Notes under the pieces: model-generated
Databases searched by the model: none
What the model was told of the DNA's origin: nothing
What the model saw: the letters and a program-made list of their open reading frames with translations, nothing else
Program-made: the position numbers and the translations under genes
In this document: positions 17,336 to 25,988 of the stretch, piece after piece
How positions within the stretch are numbered: the first letter of the stretch is position 1
Layout: each line of letters opens with the position of its first letter
Assembly (NCBI GenBank): GCA_963834715.1
Contig: CAWIDE010000001.1
Coordinates: 1-64,000 of the forward strand
Reading direction: 5' to 3'
DNA length: 64,000 bases
Origin: CAVSUZ01 sp963834715
Lineage (GTDB): Bacteria > Pseudomonadota > Alphaproteobacteria > Acetobacterales > Acetobacteraceae

Positions 17336-18451
17336 TTAAATGAAAGCGGAGAGCAGGTGGTTGACTTCGGCGGATTTTTCCATGTGCGGCAGGTGGCCGG
17401 CGCCTGGAATGAGGTGGACCGTGATGTGCGACGGCAGGCCTTCAGCGTGGCGCGGCGGGATAATCCGGTCCTCTGTCCCCCAGATGATCTGCACAGGGAG
17501 GTTGCCGAGGGTGGTTAAGCGGTCGCGCAGAATTTCGTGCTGGCCGCCTTCGAAGTTTGTCGCGCGGATCGTGGTGAGGGCCTGGGGTACGCCGTCGAGG
17601 CGCTTGAAGCGGAGCAGATCCTCCAGCATATCGCGGCTGATCAGGGCGGGGTCGGCGACCAGTTTAGCCACGACGGGTTCGAGTTGCTTGCGGCGACCGG
17701 CGGCGATGAAGTCGCGGATGAAATCGTCGTCGATTTCGGGGCCGAAGGCGGCGGGTGCGATCAGGGTGAGGGAGGCGGCGCAGCCAGGGTCCTCGAGCGC
17801 GGCACGCAGCGCGATGGCGCCGCCGAGCGAATGGCCGACCAAGTGCGCTTTGGAGATATCGAGCCCGGAGAGGAAAGCGCGCAGAACGTCTGCGAAGGTG
17901 GCCTGGTCGCCATTCCCAACATTCTTGCTGGAGCCGCCGTGGCCTGGCAGATCGAGCGCGATCACGCGGTGGGTTTCGGAGAGGGCGGGCTGTGTGAACA
18001 TCCAGTTGTTAAGATCCCCGCCGAAGCCGTGGATCAACAGGACGGGTGCGCCGCCGTTGGCGCTTCCGGTTTCGAGATAGCGGATCGTGCGTTCGCCGAC
18101 CTGGATGGTTTGCGGCTCGGGGGCGGCTTCCGCGGTGGTGGCTGCCCGGGTGGTGAAGTCGGCCTGGAATTTCTCGACGAACGTGTCGATATCGGTGTCA
18201 GCTATAGTTTCGTCCGCGACGACCGCGATCAGGGCGCCAACGGGAAGGTCCTGTTGTTCTGGTGCGACATGGCGGCGGAGCACGCCGGCGACTGGGCTTT
18301 CGTAGGCGTTGGTGATCTTGGTGGTTTCAATGTCGGCGATTTCGTCGCCGACCTTGATCGGTTCGCCTTCCTGCTTGAGCCAGGAGGCAACTTTGCCCTC
18401 GGTCATCGCCAAGCCGAATTTCGGCATGGTGATGGGGACGATGTTCGGCAT
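17336..18451 (-). CDS. acoC: Acetoin dehydrogenase E2 (lipoyl-alpha/beta hydrolase)
   Basis: This is the acetyltransferase component of the acetoin dehydrogenase complex. It has an N-terminal lipoyl domain with the lipoylated Lys in DIETTKITNAYES (about residue 46), a linker, and an alpha/beta-hydrolase domain from about residue 130: LLIHGFGGDLNNWMF, nucleophile elbow LVGHSLGGAIAL, late Asp in WGTEDRIIPP and His in GAGHLPHMEK. The lipoyl-hydrolase fusion is diagnostic of AcoC and differs from pyruvate dehydrogenase E2. It is the last of three minus-strand genes, 3 bp after acoB. No lipoamide dehydrogenase gene is linked here. Confidence 0.92.
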   Translation of the reverse strand: MPNIVPITMPKFGLAMTEGKVASWLKQEGEPIKVGDEIADIETTKITNAYESPVAGVLRRHVAPEQQDLPVGALIAVVADETIADTDIDTFVEKFQADFTTRAATTAEAAPEPQTIQVGERTIRYLETGSANGGAPVLLIHGFGGDLNNWMFTQPALSETHRVIALDLPGHGGSSKNVGNGDQATFADVLRAFLSGLDISKAHLVGHSLGGAIALRAALEDPGCAASLTLIAPAAFGPEIDDDFIRDFIAAGRRKQLEPVVAKLVADPALISRDMLEDLLRFKRLDGVPQALTTIRATNFEGGQHEILRDRLTTLGNLPVQIIWGTEDRIIPPRHAEGLPSHITVHLIPGAGHLPHMEKSAEVNHLLSAFI

Positions 18452-18454
18452 GCG

Positions 18455-19481
18455 TCAGGCCTTTTGCTTCTGCTGGGTCGCCATAACGCCGCGTACGGCG
18501 GCTTCGATCTTATCGACGCTGGGGACGTAGGCGTCTTCCAGGGCGGGGGAGAATGGCACAGGAACGTGGGGCGGGCAGACCATGCGGATTGGGGCACGCA
18601 AAGCCTCGAACGCGTCCTGGGCGACCAGGGCAGAGATGTCGGTGGCGAGATTGCAGCGGGGGCTTGCTTCATCGACGATGACGAGGCGACCGGTTTCGTG
18701 GACGCAGTCGAGGATGGTACCGGTATCAAGCGGCGAGGTGGTGCGCGGATCAATCACGGTGCAGGAGACGCCTTCCTTTTCCAGGCGGTCCGCCGCCTGA
18801 TTGGCGAGGTTCACCATGCGTCCGATGGCGACGATAGTCACGTCGTCGCCTTCGCGCGTGAGGTTCGCTTCGCCGAATGGGATAGTGTAAGATTTCATCC
18901 GGAACTTCTTCAGTATCGTCGTACATCATTTTGTGCTCGAAGAAGATCACCGGATCGTTGTCGCGGATCGACTGAATGAGCAGGCCCTTCGCTTCGTATG
19001 GCGAAGAGGGAATGACGACCTTGAGGCCGGGGATGTGGGTGAACATCGGGTAGAGGCACTGGCTGTGCTGGCTGGCGGCACGGAAACCCGCGCCGTACAT
19101 GGTGCGGATCACCATGGGTGTAGTCGCCTTGCCGCCGAACATGTAGCGGAATTTGGCGGCCTGGTTGAAAATCTGGTCGAAGCAGACACCCATGAAATCA
19201 ACGAACATCAGGTCGGCGACGGGGCGGAGGCCAGTCGCGGCGGCGCCGGCGGCAGCGCCTATGAACGCGCTTTCGGTGATGGGTGTGTCCAGGATGCGGT
19301 CGCGGCCGAATTCGGCGAGCAGGCCCTTGGTGACGCCGAGGGGGCCGCCCCAGGCGTCGTCCTCACCGGGGGCGCCGGCACCCCCGGCGACGTCTTCGCC
19401 CATCAGCACCACTGTCGGATCGCGGTGCATTTCGTGACGCAGGGCTTCGTTGATGGCCTGGCGGAAGGATTTCTTGCTCAT
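18455..19481 (-). CDS. acoB: Acetoin dehydrogenase E1 beta subunit, frameshifted
   Basis: This is the transketolase-like beta chain that, with AcoA, decarboxylates acetoin using thiamine diphosphate. The N-terminal part shows RQAINEALRHEMHRDPTVVL, MGEDVAGGAG and FGRDRILDTPITESAFIGAA (the last contains the TPP-contacting Glu). After TEEVPDE the reading moves to a second frame with SYTIPFGEANLTREGDDVTI and IDPRTTSPLDTGTI. The shift is explained by one extra A in the AAA run at 18,893-18,895 (plus strand TTT). Repaired length is about 341 residues. ATG 19481 (MSKKSFRQAI) starts 14 bp after the acoA stop. Confidence 0.88.
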
Positions 19482-19494
19482 CGTGCGTCTGCCC

Positions 19495-20461
19495 TTAGTA
19501 AGAGGCGTACACATCGGTTAGGATGTCGGTTTCGGCGGGTACTGCAGCGGATTTGGCGTCGCGTAACGCGCTCTCGACTTCAGAGGTAACTTCCTTGTCG
19601 ATGGCGTCGAGAGCGGCAGGTTCAAGCAAGGCGGCCTCGGTGACCCGGCGGCGGAACTGCAGCAGGCAGTCGCGCTCGGTACGGAGGCGTTCGACCTCGC
19701 CGGGGCCGCGATAGGTCATGGCATCGCCTTCGAAGTGGCCGAAATAACGGGAGAAGCGGACGTGGATCATACTGGGGCCTTGGCCGGCGCGGGCCCGCCC
19801 GATTGCGCTGCCGGCGGCGTCGTGCACGGCGAAGAAGTCGAAACCATCAACTTCCTGGCAGGGCATGCCGAAGCCCTCGGCGCGTTTGGCCTGGCTGCCG
19901 GAACAGGCGTAGCTGGAGGGGGTTGATTTCGGCGTAGCCATTATCTTCGATGACGAAGATGGCCGGCAGCTTCCAGACGGAGGCGAGATTATAGCTTTCG
20001 AGGGTGGTGCCCTGGTTGGAAGCACCATCGCCGAGGAAAGCGATTGCGACGCCGCCTGTTCCAAGGACTTTGGCGGTCAGCCCGGCGCCGCAGATCAGTG
20101 GCGGACCGCCCCCGACAATACCGTTGGCGCCGAGCATGCCCTTCGAAAGGTCGGCGATGTGCATCGACCCGCCCTTGCCGCCGCAGAGTCCGTCTTTGCG
20201 GCCGAAGATTTCCTTCATCATGCCCGGGATGTCGCAACCCTTGGCGATACAGTGACCGTGGCCGCGGTGGGTACTGGCGATCTTGTCCTTGTCGGTGAGA
20301 TGCATGCAGACGCCGACGGCGGAGGCTTCTTCGCCGGCGTAAAGGTGGACGAAACCCGGAATGGCGCCGGTGCCGAACTCGATATGCACGCGCTCTTCGA
20401 ACTCACGGATGGCGCGCATGGTGCGGTAGGCGCGGAGCAGGTCGTCGCGGTTGAGCTGCAT
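19495..20461 (-). CDS. acoA: Acetoin dehydrogenase E1 alpha subunit, frameshifted
   Basis: This is the TPP-binding alpha chain of acetoin dehydrogenase. Features are YRTMRAIREFEERVH, HLYAGEEASAVGVCMHL, STHRGHGHCIAKG, and the TPP motif GDGASNQGTTLESYNLASVW. The frame breaks after NGYAEINP in a run of five C (plus-strand G at 19,918-19,922). With four C it continues SSYACSGSQAKRAEGFGMP, then RYFGHFEGDAMTYR to the C-terminus. Repaired length is about 322 residues, as expected. It heads the acoABC operon; no AcoR activator gene or sigma-54 site was found upstream. Confidence 0.88.
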
Positions 20462-20664
20462 GAGGTTTCCTCCAGGTCGGGGGGAGTATCACGCGGATGG
20501 GAGTTGGGTTCCAGGGGCTTTGGTGGCGTGGAAGATGCGGGCTCACTGAAGCGTGAATAGGTGGGTACGTTCTGCTGGCGCCCGTCACCCCGGGAAACGC
20601 GCAGTGAAATTGGGCTGGGCGTCGATGCACGGCCTGCGAAGAACGCAGATAGTAAAAAAAGAGA

Positions 20665-20693
20665 CTTTACTTTAGAGCGCGATCGGATATATG
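20665..20693 (+). promoter_or_regulatory. Candidate sigma-70-type promoter for the RNA below
   Basis: CTTTAC and TATATG are separated by 17 bases, with an A-rich stretch (GTAAAAAAAGAGA) just upstream. Transcription would start near 20,700, about 145 nt before a clear terminator, with no ORF in between. This is a consensus match only. Confidence 0.35.
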
Positions 20694-20699
20694 TGCGAA

Positions 20700-20845
20700 T
20701 ATGGTGTCCTTGGTGACTACGCGCTGCATCCTTCTCTACTCCGCTGGACCCATTTCCAGCGGCCACAGGGGGAGTCTGTACGCGCGCTGACTGATCTTCG
20801 GTCCCACGCGAACCAGGCCCCGCAATAACCGGACGGGGCCTTTTT
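20700..20845 (+). ncRNA. Candidate structured small RNA (6S-like architecture)
   Basis: This stretch has no ORF, is preceded by a plausible promoter and ends in a strong intrinsic terminator, giving a transcript of about 145 nt. It folds by eye into one long imperfect rod. CCTTGGT near the 5' end can pair with ACCAGG near 20,812 (one bulge), a central open region follows, CGCGC pairs with GCGCG, and the tip is a perfect CCGCTGGA/TCCAGCGG stem with a six-base loop. A closing stem, a central bubble and a terminal hairpin is the 6S RNA plan, and the length fits. I did not match a 6S consensus, so the class is inference. Confidence 0.35.
20816..20845 (+). terminator. Rho-independent terminator
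   Basis: GGCCCCG, an 11-base loop, CGGGGCC and then TTTTT. It lies 46 bp before the cyclase gene and belongs to whatever is transcribed on the plus strand from about 20,700. Confidence 0.8.
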
Positions 20846-20890
20846 CATAACCGACCCGTCCATGTTCATCTCTGGTCGTAGAGATGTGTC

Positions 20891-21547
20891 ATGCGTCTTG
20901 CCCGGCAGGTGGCGCTTGTTCATGGCGCCGATCAACTATCGCTAGAGGAGAGTGGCGCGCCGCCGGCGAGCGAACGCCGCCTGCGCTTGGTTCATCGCGC
21001 CACGAGTGTGCGGCCCATCTCCCGGCTGGCCGCTGTTCTTGTGGCCGATATCGTGGCGTACAGCCGTCACATGGCCGAGGACGAGACCGGCACTCATGCC
21101 CTGCTCATCTCGATCTTTCGCCACGTCGTCGAGCCGCGCATCGCGCGCCAGGACGGCCGCATCGTGAAAACCACGGGCGACGGATTCCTCGCCGAGTTCC
21201 AGAGCGCTACCCGCGCTGCGTGGTTTGCAGTGGAATTCCAGGGTGCGGCACGCGCCTGGAACGCGCGGCGGCGACAGGGCCGACGGCTCGAATTCCGTCT
21301 CGGCATCAACCTGGGCGACGTGATCGTTGAGGCGCACGACATCTTCGGGCACAGTGTGAATGTCGCTGCGCGGCTGCAGGCCTTAGCGGACCCGGGCGGC
21401 GTGCTGGCTTCCTATGCTGTGTCCCTGGCGGTCCGCGATCCGCGGCTGGCGTTCGAAGATGTGGGCGACCTGGTCCTCAAGAACATCAACGAGACTGTGC
21501 GGGGATTTCGGCTCCGGCGCTCGGGTGGCGTCCCGCTTCGGGCGTGA
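20891..21547 (+). CDS. Class III adenylate/guanylate cyclase, catalytic domain only
   Basis: This 218-residue soluble protein is a single class III nucleotidyl cyclase domain. The metal-binding Asp residues are D53 (LVADIVAYSR) and D97 (KTTGDGFLAEF). The purine-binding Lys is K93, with Asp in HDIFG, both favouring ATP. The transition-state residues are N157 and R161 (SVNVAARL). All catalytic residues are present, so it should make cAMP as a homodimer. There is no membrane segment, receiver, HAMP or TPR domain. Its ~45-residue N-terminal tail is basic and unassigned. It follows a terminator and is transcribed alone. Confidence 0.88.
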   Translation: MRLARQVALVHGADQLSLEESGAPPASERRLRLVHRATSVRPISRLAAVLVADIVAYSRHMAEDETGTHALLISIFRHVVEPRIARQDGRIVKTTGDGFLAEFQSATRAAWFAVEFQGAARAWNARRRQGRRLEFRLGINLGDVIVEAHDIFGHSVNVAARLQALADPGGVLASYAVSLAVRDPRLAFEDVGDLVLKNINETVRGFRLRRSGGVPLRA

Positions 21548-21743
21548 AACGCCAAGGCTGGGCGACAGCGGCGCTGGGCGGGCGCGCCCGGAACCCGATT
21601 GCGTGTGAAACGTTTATCGCTGACCGAAGAGCCGCTGACGGGCCCCGCTGGCACTCGGAGATCGCTGACGACGAGCGTGCCGTCCCGGCCGGCTCCTTTC
21701 GAATCAGTGCAAAAACCTTGCTCGACGAATATAAGAGTAGGTC

Positions 21744-22202
21744 ATGCTCCGGGCATTTCGTGTTTGCCTTCCCCTATGCGCTGCTGTTTTCGCAGGTTTT
21801 CCTGCAAAAGCACGCGAATTTACGGGATATGCTGCGCCATTGGGGGAGTGGCGCACGGCGAACGGCGGAGGCGTGATCGCAATCTCCTGGTGCGGAGAAG
21901 CCCTGTGCGGCCGTATCGTGGGGATAAAGCGAAATCCGGGAGAGCCGATGCCGAGGGATGCCGCGGGACGCTCCCAGTGCGGGCTTACCATCATTACCAA
22001 CGCAACTCCGGGGCAGGATGGATCGTCGTGGTTCGGGCAGATTACCGATCCACGGGAGGATAAGCACTACGGGCTGGAGATGTGGGTCGGTGACGATGGC
22101 CGCTTGCGCGTGAGGGGCTACCTCGGCGTTCCCCTGCTCGGCCAGACCTCGATATGGGAACGATTTACCGGCCGCATAACGGCGGACTGCGGCATCGCGT
22201 GA
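21744..22202 (+). CDS. DUF2147 exported protein
   Basis: This 152-residue protein has a signal peptide (RVCLPLCAAVFAGFPAKA). The mature domain has the DUF2147 pattern: GEWRTANGGGVIAISWCGEA, LCGRIVGIKRN, and a conserved core LEMWVGDDGRLRVRGYLGVP followed by QTSIWERF. The family is periplasmic, lipocalin-like in character and of unknown function. Three Cys (SWCGEA, LCGR, SQCGL) and one near the end (DCGIA) could form two disulfides. It stands alone between the cyclase and a convergent hydrolase. Confidence 0.85.
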   Translation: MLRAFRVCLPLCAAVFAGFPAKAREFTGYAAPLGEWRTANGGGVIAISWCGEALCGRIVGIKRNPGEPMPRDAAGRSQCGLTIITNATPGQDGSSWFGQITDPREDKHYGLEMWVGDDGRLRVRGYLGVPLLGQTSIWERFTGRITADCGIA

Positions 22203-22210
22203 CCAGACTG

Positions 22211-22246
22211 AGTCTAGGCAGCGAGCGCCGCGGGTGAGAGCTGATC
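22211..22246. repeat. Direct repeat, left copy beside the hydrolase gene
   Basis: Core GCGAGCGCCGCGGGTGAGAG. It matches the segment at 23,551-23,586 in about 30 of 36 positions in the same orientation. The two copies bracket the hydrolase gene. Confidence 0.6.
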
Positions 22247-22280
22247 CTATCGGATGGCGCCGCGGTCCGAAGCAGTCTCG

Positions 22281-23387
22281 TCACTTGCTGGCAGTTTCCT
22301 TCCTCGGCAGGTGCTCCAGGAAGGAGCCCAATTGGTCCGCCCACAGCTCCGCATGGAAAATCCCGAGGTGCCCATACCCGCCGGGCAGCACCGCCAGTTG
22401 ACCCGAGGGCAAACGTGCAATCGTCTCTCTCGTGACGCCAAACGGTGCCGGGTTCACCTGGTCGTCTGCAAAGTTGATCGCCAGCATCGGCGCCTTGATG
22501 CGGCCAATCCCGGGCGCCGGGTCGTAGTCGGCCGAACTCTTGACGTCGTAGAGCGTGTCGTCGGCATCGCGACCACGCCATTGCGCCACCAGTTGGTCAT
22601 AGTAGGCAAGCGTCCTGGCCCGGTCGGGGCCTGCCTGCTGCAGCCGCTCGGGATTGCTGACCATGACGGCAAACAGTGGCGCCGCGGTCTGCGCCCATCG
22701 CGTCGGCGGGCGCGCAGTGTCGTAGTCGCCGCCGTGCCAATCGGGATCGTTGAGGATGGCACGGACGACGATCTCGCGCCACAGCAGGTTTCGGCCGCTG
22801 ATCTGAACCGGCATGCAGGCCACCGGCGCGAGTGCGTCCATCACCTCCGGGTGGCGCTCGCCCCACAGCCAAGTCTGCATGCCGCCCTGGGAGATGCCAG
22901 AGACCAGCCTCAGGTGGTCGAGGCCCATGCCCCTCAGCATGGCGTGCTGCGCCTCCACCTGGTCGAGGTAGCCGTAATGCGGGAAGCGGGCTCGCATCCC
23001 GTCTGAGGGCTTGGTGGACCCACCGGCGCCGATACCATCGGGCAGCACCACGTAATGGCGCTGTATGTCCAACGGCTGGCCAGGCTGGAACAGGTGGTCG
23101 GCGAGGGTAGGCATCAGGAAGCTCTTGCCGGTGCCGGTGGTTCCATGCAGCAGCAGCACGGCGTTGCTGACCCTGCCGGAGGCGTCGCGCTGCGGTGTGC
23201 CTAGCGCCGTATAGTGCAGCTTCAATAGCGGCAGGGCCTCGCCATCCTGGAAGGTGAAGTTGTGCACCTCCACATCACCTTCCTGCGGCTGCAGCCCGCC
23301 GGCAGCCCCTACGGCGCCTGGTAATGCACACCAGCCCAACATCAAGGCAACGGAGAGGAAGACGGCGCGCCGCTCGATCTTTTTCAT
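22281..23387 (-). CDS. Exported alpha/beta-fold hydrolase (homoserine acetyltransferase-like fold)
   Basis: This is a secreted alpha/beta hydrolase of about 368 residues. ATG 23387 is preceded by GGAGGAA and gives a signal peptide (RRAVFLSVALMLGWCALPGA). The oxyanion region is LLLHGTTGTGKSFLM, the nucleophile elbow is SGISQGGMQTWLWG, the late Asp is in INFADDQVNP and the His is in LPGGYGHLGIFH. The overall pattern resembles MetX-type acyltransferase/hydrolase folds, but export makes a biosynthetic role unlikely; substrate unknown. It is convergent with the DUF2147 gene and bracketed by 36-bp direct repeats, which suggests insertion or copying as a unit. Confidence 0.85.
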   Translation of the reverse strand: MKKIERRAVFLSVALMLGWCALPGAVGAAGGLQPQEGDVEVHNFTFQDGEALPLLKLHYTALGTPQRDASGRVSNAVLLLHGTTGTGKSFLMPTLADHLFQPGQPLDIQRHYVVLPDGIGAGGSTKPSDGMRARFPHYGYLDQVEAQHAMLRGMGLDHLRLVSGISQGGMQTWLWGERHPEVMDALAPVACMPVQISGRNLLWREIVVRAILNDPDWHGGDYDTARPPTRWAQTAAPLFAVMVSNPERLQQAGPDRARTLAYYDQLVAQWRGRDADDTLYDVKSSADYDPAPGIGRIKAPMLAINFADDQVNPAPFGVTRETIARLPSGQLAVLPGGYGHLGIFHAELWADQLGSFLEHLPRKETASK

Positions 23388-23550
23388 CAGTTCCTCCCCT
23401 GTTCCGATTCTTGGGATAAAGTTAATCACAATTAGGCCACCGCTGACTATGGGTAGCAGTACCCAGAGCTCCGCATTGGATCTGCTCGATCAGCAAGGTG
23501 GCACCAAGCAAAGGCCGAGTTCGCGAAGACGGGCCGGCAATCCACGCCGG

Positions 23551-23586
23551 AGCCTAGGTGGCGAGGGCCGCGGGTGAAAGCTGCTC
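23551..23586. repeat. Direct repeat, right copy beside the hydrolase gene
   Basis: Core GCGAGGGCCGCGGGTGAAAG, the partner of 22,211-22,246. It lies about 160 bp upstream of the hydrolase start. Confidence 0.6.
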
Positions 23587-23701
23587 GACATGACTACGAG
23601 GGTCTCGAAGTCGGGGACGATTGGTACGAGCTCACGCCGTTCGCGCGCGAGTTCAGGAATAGGGTGCTTCGTGAACGCAACGTCAGCCAAGGGAGGGCAG
23701 G

Positions 23702-23979
23702 ATGACGGACATTCCCCGCACGGTGCATCAGATGTTTCTCTCGCCGATGTCGATCGTGTGGGACCCGGAAACCAAGCGCGTCAGTCAGGTGGCGATGGAG
23801 ATGCTGTGGTGGGACAGTGCGGGGGAAGTGCTGGCGAACACGCTGATCTATGATGGGCTGGAGCAGGTTCGTACTGCGCGCAAGCAGCTTGTCTGGCGCT
23901 TGATAACCTGATCGCGGTGCCGTCGCTCGCTTTGTTCGAGGCGATCAAGCGCGCCTTGCGGGAGAAGGTGCACGCCTGA
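23702..23979 (+). CDS. Hypothetical protein, frameshifted
   Basis: I do not recognise this family. The protein starts MTDIPRTVHQMFLSPMSIVW, with SQVAMEMLWWDSAGEVLANT and a helical YDGLEQVRTARKQL. After a one-base shift near 23,895 it continues ALDNLIAVPSLALFEAIKRA and ends LREKVHA. AGGGAGG... lies just upstream of the ATG. Joined, it would be about 92 residues. The matching coding character on both sides of the shift suggests one real gene. It starts a run of short damaged frames that differ in composition from the surrounding genes. Confidence 0.45.
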
Positions 23980-24033
23980 GCGATTATGCGGTTATCGTGA
24001 TAAGGAACCCTTGCCCCGCTGCTGGGCGGGCGA

Positions 24034-24257
24034 AATGCACTACGATGATCGTTCGATGCGGATCTATCCGAATTACAACAAGGCAGACGTAATCCAGTTC
24101 GGCCACTGTCCAAGCCCGCAAGACGGTCTCTGCCGAGATAGCCAGAGTCACAACTCGGCGCGTTCTGGCAGCACACGAAAACGATAAGCAGGCGCTCGGG
24201 TTCTGGCGAGACCGAGAGGACAAGCTACGCAAGCAGCTCCGGCGCTTGGGAGGCTGA
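24034..24257 (+). CDS. Short hypothetical frame(s), uncertain
   Basis: There are two overlapping possibilities. One begins MHYDDRSMRIYPNYNKADVI at 24,034. The other, without a good start codon, ends KTVSAEIARVTTRRVLAAHE, then NDKQALGFWRDREDKLRKQL and a stop at 24,255, just ahead of the RapZ-like gene. The second part reads like a real coiled, charged C-terminus. They may be one gene with a frameshift near 24,110. No family is recognised. Confidence 0.3.
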
Positions 24258-24258
24258 T

Positions 24259-24615
24259 ATGTTGATTGTAAAGATCGTAACCTTCGGCTACAGGCACGGA
24301 GTTCCGCCTAAGGGTTTCTATGTGCTGGATTGCCGCAATTTGGCCATCCGTATCGCATAGGCGAGCTCAGTCATTTGGATGGCCGGCACCCCAAGGTCGC
24401 TGATTGGATCCGTCAAAGGGGCGGCATGGGGGTTGTCCCGTTGATGGACGAAGCGACTAATGCCTACTGGCGCGGCTTCACGACTTTTGCTTTTCGGGTG
24501 CATCGGTGGTCGCCACCGCTCGGTATTTTCTGCCGAGACCTTGGGCATATCGGTTGAGATGTCGAGGCACACTGTCGAGGTCGAGCACTGGGACGTGGAG
24601 GAGTATGTAGATTAG
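24259..24615 (+). CDS. RapZ C-terminal-domain-like protein, two frameshifts
   Basis: Read across two shifts, this stretch gives a ~119-residue protein: VTFGYRHGVPPKGFYVLDC, then HPYRIGELSHLDGRHPKVAD, then FTTFAFGCIGGRHRSVFSAE, ending HTVEVEHWDVEEYVD. FGY-HG-P near the start and FGC-GG-HRSV are hallmarks of the C-terminal domain of RapZ, an RNA-binding adaptor; stand-alone versions occur in phages and some bacteria. The second shift is one extra T in the run at 24,491-24,494; the first is near 24,338. The two cancel, so the stop at 24,613 is in the original frame. There is no kinase-like N-terminal domain. Neighbours are unrecognised short frames, which fits a mobile or phage-derived setting. 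Confidence 0.6.
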
Positions 24616-24853
24616 GTGGGCGGTGCAATCGGAAATGTCGACGAAATCGGTGGCACGACCCGCGAGGAAGCCGAGAAGCAAGCGAAATTCGATAGGCTAT
24701 GCGGTGATCTTTCAACGGCTCGCATTTTATGCTTGCACGCGGTCACCGCGAAGTATACGACCGGTCGATTGCAAGCGACGCTTGTTGTTCGACGTTTCCT
24801 CCCTAACTTGGGCGGCAGTTACTGGGCGCACGGTGTTGTCAAGGAGGACCGTC

Positions 24854-24967
24854 ATGTCGAGCAGCACTGATCCCTGGTTTCAGACTAAGACTACAGAACA
24901 GGCCCGCAGCGCCACACAAGAGGCAGGCGCATGGTGCTGCCGAAGGTCCTCCCAATACCTTTTCTAA
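24854..24967 (+). CDS. Possible 37-residue peptide
   Basis: ATG is preceded by a strong AAGGAGGACC ribosome site six bases away. It encodes MSSSTDPWFQTKTTEQARSA and a Cys-containing end (GAWCCRRSS). No family is recognised. It could be a real small gene or the 5' end of a broken one. Confidence 0.25.
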   Translation: MSSSTDPWFQTKTTEQARSATQEAGAWCCRRSSQYLF

Positions 24968-25190
24968 TGCAACTACCAGGGGCAACCGCACAGCCTGGAA
25001 GCATAGCTTGCGATACAAAGGGCCACAAAGCTTCTCGCCTTTCGTCGCATCCTGGGCCCCTCAAAGCCGCGGGCGACATCGTTACCCGACCGGTCGGCAA
25101 TTGGTCGTCTTCGTGGCTCTCTGTGTTTCAAAAATGCATCCGCCGGCCAATTGCCGGGACGTAAACTCAATCCACTATCGCACCGAATCT

Positions 25191-25333
25191 GCCATCGGTA
25201 CCGTTGTCAAGCCCCCCGAAACCCCCAACGGTACCGTTGTCAACCCCCGCAACCGGCCATCGGTACCGTTGTCAAGTCCCCCGAAATCCCCAACGGTACC
25301 GTTGTCAACCCCCCGCAACCTGCTATCGGTACC
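25191..25333. repeat. 65-bp tandem repeat with GGTACC palindromes
   Basis: Two full units and a partial third. Each unit has two copies of CGGTACCGTTGTCAA, alternating between an ATCGGTACCGTTGTCAAG form and an AACGGTACCGTTGTCAAC form. The latter contains the perfect 12-bp palindrome AACGGTACCGTT. Units differ at only a few positions. No credible protein is encoded here. Confidence 0.9.
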
Positions 25334-25491
25334 CGATCCTCCGCCGTCCTGTCCTCCCAAGCAATGTTCCTGATACGTTCTATCCCAACCATGCCCCCGC
25401 ATTCAACCACCTCGCCCCCGCCGCCCAGGGGGAATCGCATCTGCTCCGCCACGCTCGCCGGACAGATTGTCGACTACGCTGGGCCGAGGGG

Positions 25492-25965
25492 TTATGCCGT
25501 CCGCTTCAGTATCCGCAAGCGTTCCAGGCTTTCGGCGGACCATTGTTCCTTAGGGTTGTAGAACTGGGGCACCGCTGGGACACCCGGCGGCAGCACGACC
25601 CAGGGCTGTTTCGACTCGATAAAGATGTGGATGTCAGGCGGGAACTCGTCAGGGTTTTCCAGCGTGCCAACGCGGACGAAATGCACGGAATCGCCGCCAC
25701 CGGGATAATTGCTCCAGACTGCCACTTTGCAGTCGGGGCAGCGCCAGATCTTCTGACCCTTGCCGCTGAGCGAGGGCGTATTGATCATCTCGGGGCTGCC
25801 GGAGAGGAGCTCGACACGGTTAGCCTCTATCACGGCGTTCAGCGCAAAGGCGGTACCGGTTTCGCGCTGACACCAGCGGCAGTGGCAGCAATGGACGATC
25901 AGCGGACGGCTGGTTATCCGATAGCGGATTGCACCGCAGGTGCAGTGTCCCTCGAATATCGGCAT
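25492..25965 (-). CDS. GFA family (CENP-V/glutathione-dependent formaldehyde-activating enzyme-like) protein
   Basis: This 157-residue zinc protein is of the GFA family. The conserved cysteines are all present: HCTCGAIRY, VHCCHCRWCQRETGTAFAL, and WRCPDCKVAVWS. The Gfa enzyme condenses formaldehyde with glutathione, but most members of the broad family have unknown substrates. A formaldehyde role would suit a genome with a methanol/alcohol-type quinoprotein, but that is only suggestive. It is intact, with ATG 25965 preceded by GGAGGAAAC. It lies just downstream of coq9 on the same strand. Confidence 0.9.
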   Translation of the reverse strand: MPIFEGHCTCGAIRYRITSRPLIVHCCHCRWCQRETGTAFALNAVIEANRVELLSGSPEMINTPSLSGKGQKIWRCPDCKVAVWSNYPGGGDSVHFVRVGTLENPDEFPPDIHIFIESKQPWVVLPPGVPAVPQFYNPKEQWSAESLERLRILKRTA

Positions 25966-25988
25966 AATTGTTTCCTCCTGTTCCGGCG

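Larger units (their letters stand above)
24616..25491. other. Gene-poor island end with repeats
   Basis: This ~875-bp stretch holds no gene I can name. A plus-strand frame from 24,616 (EEAEKQAKFDRLCGDLS) has the look of a fragment. It includes a short ORF with a good ribosome site at 24,854, a trace of repeat family A near 25,013, and the 65-bp tandem repeat at 25,191-25,333. Confidence 0.5.
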
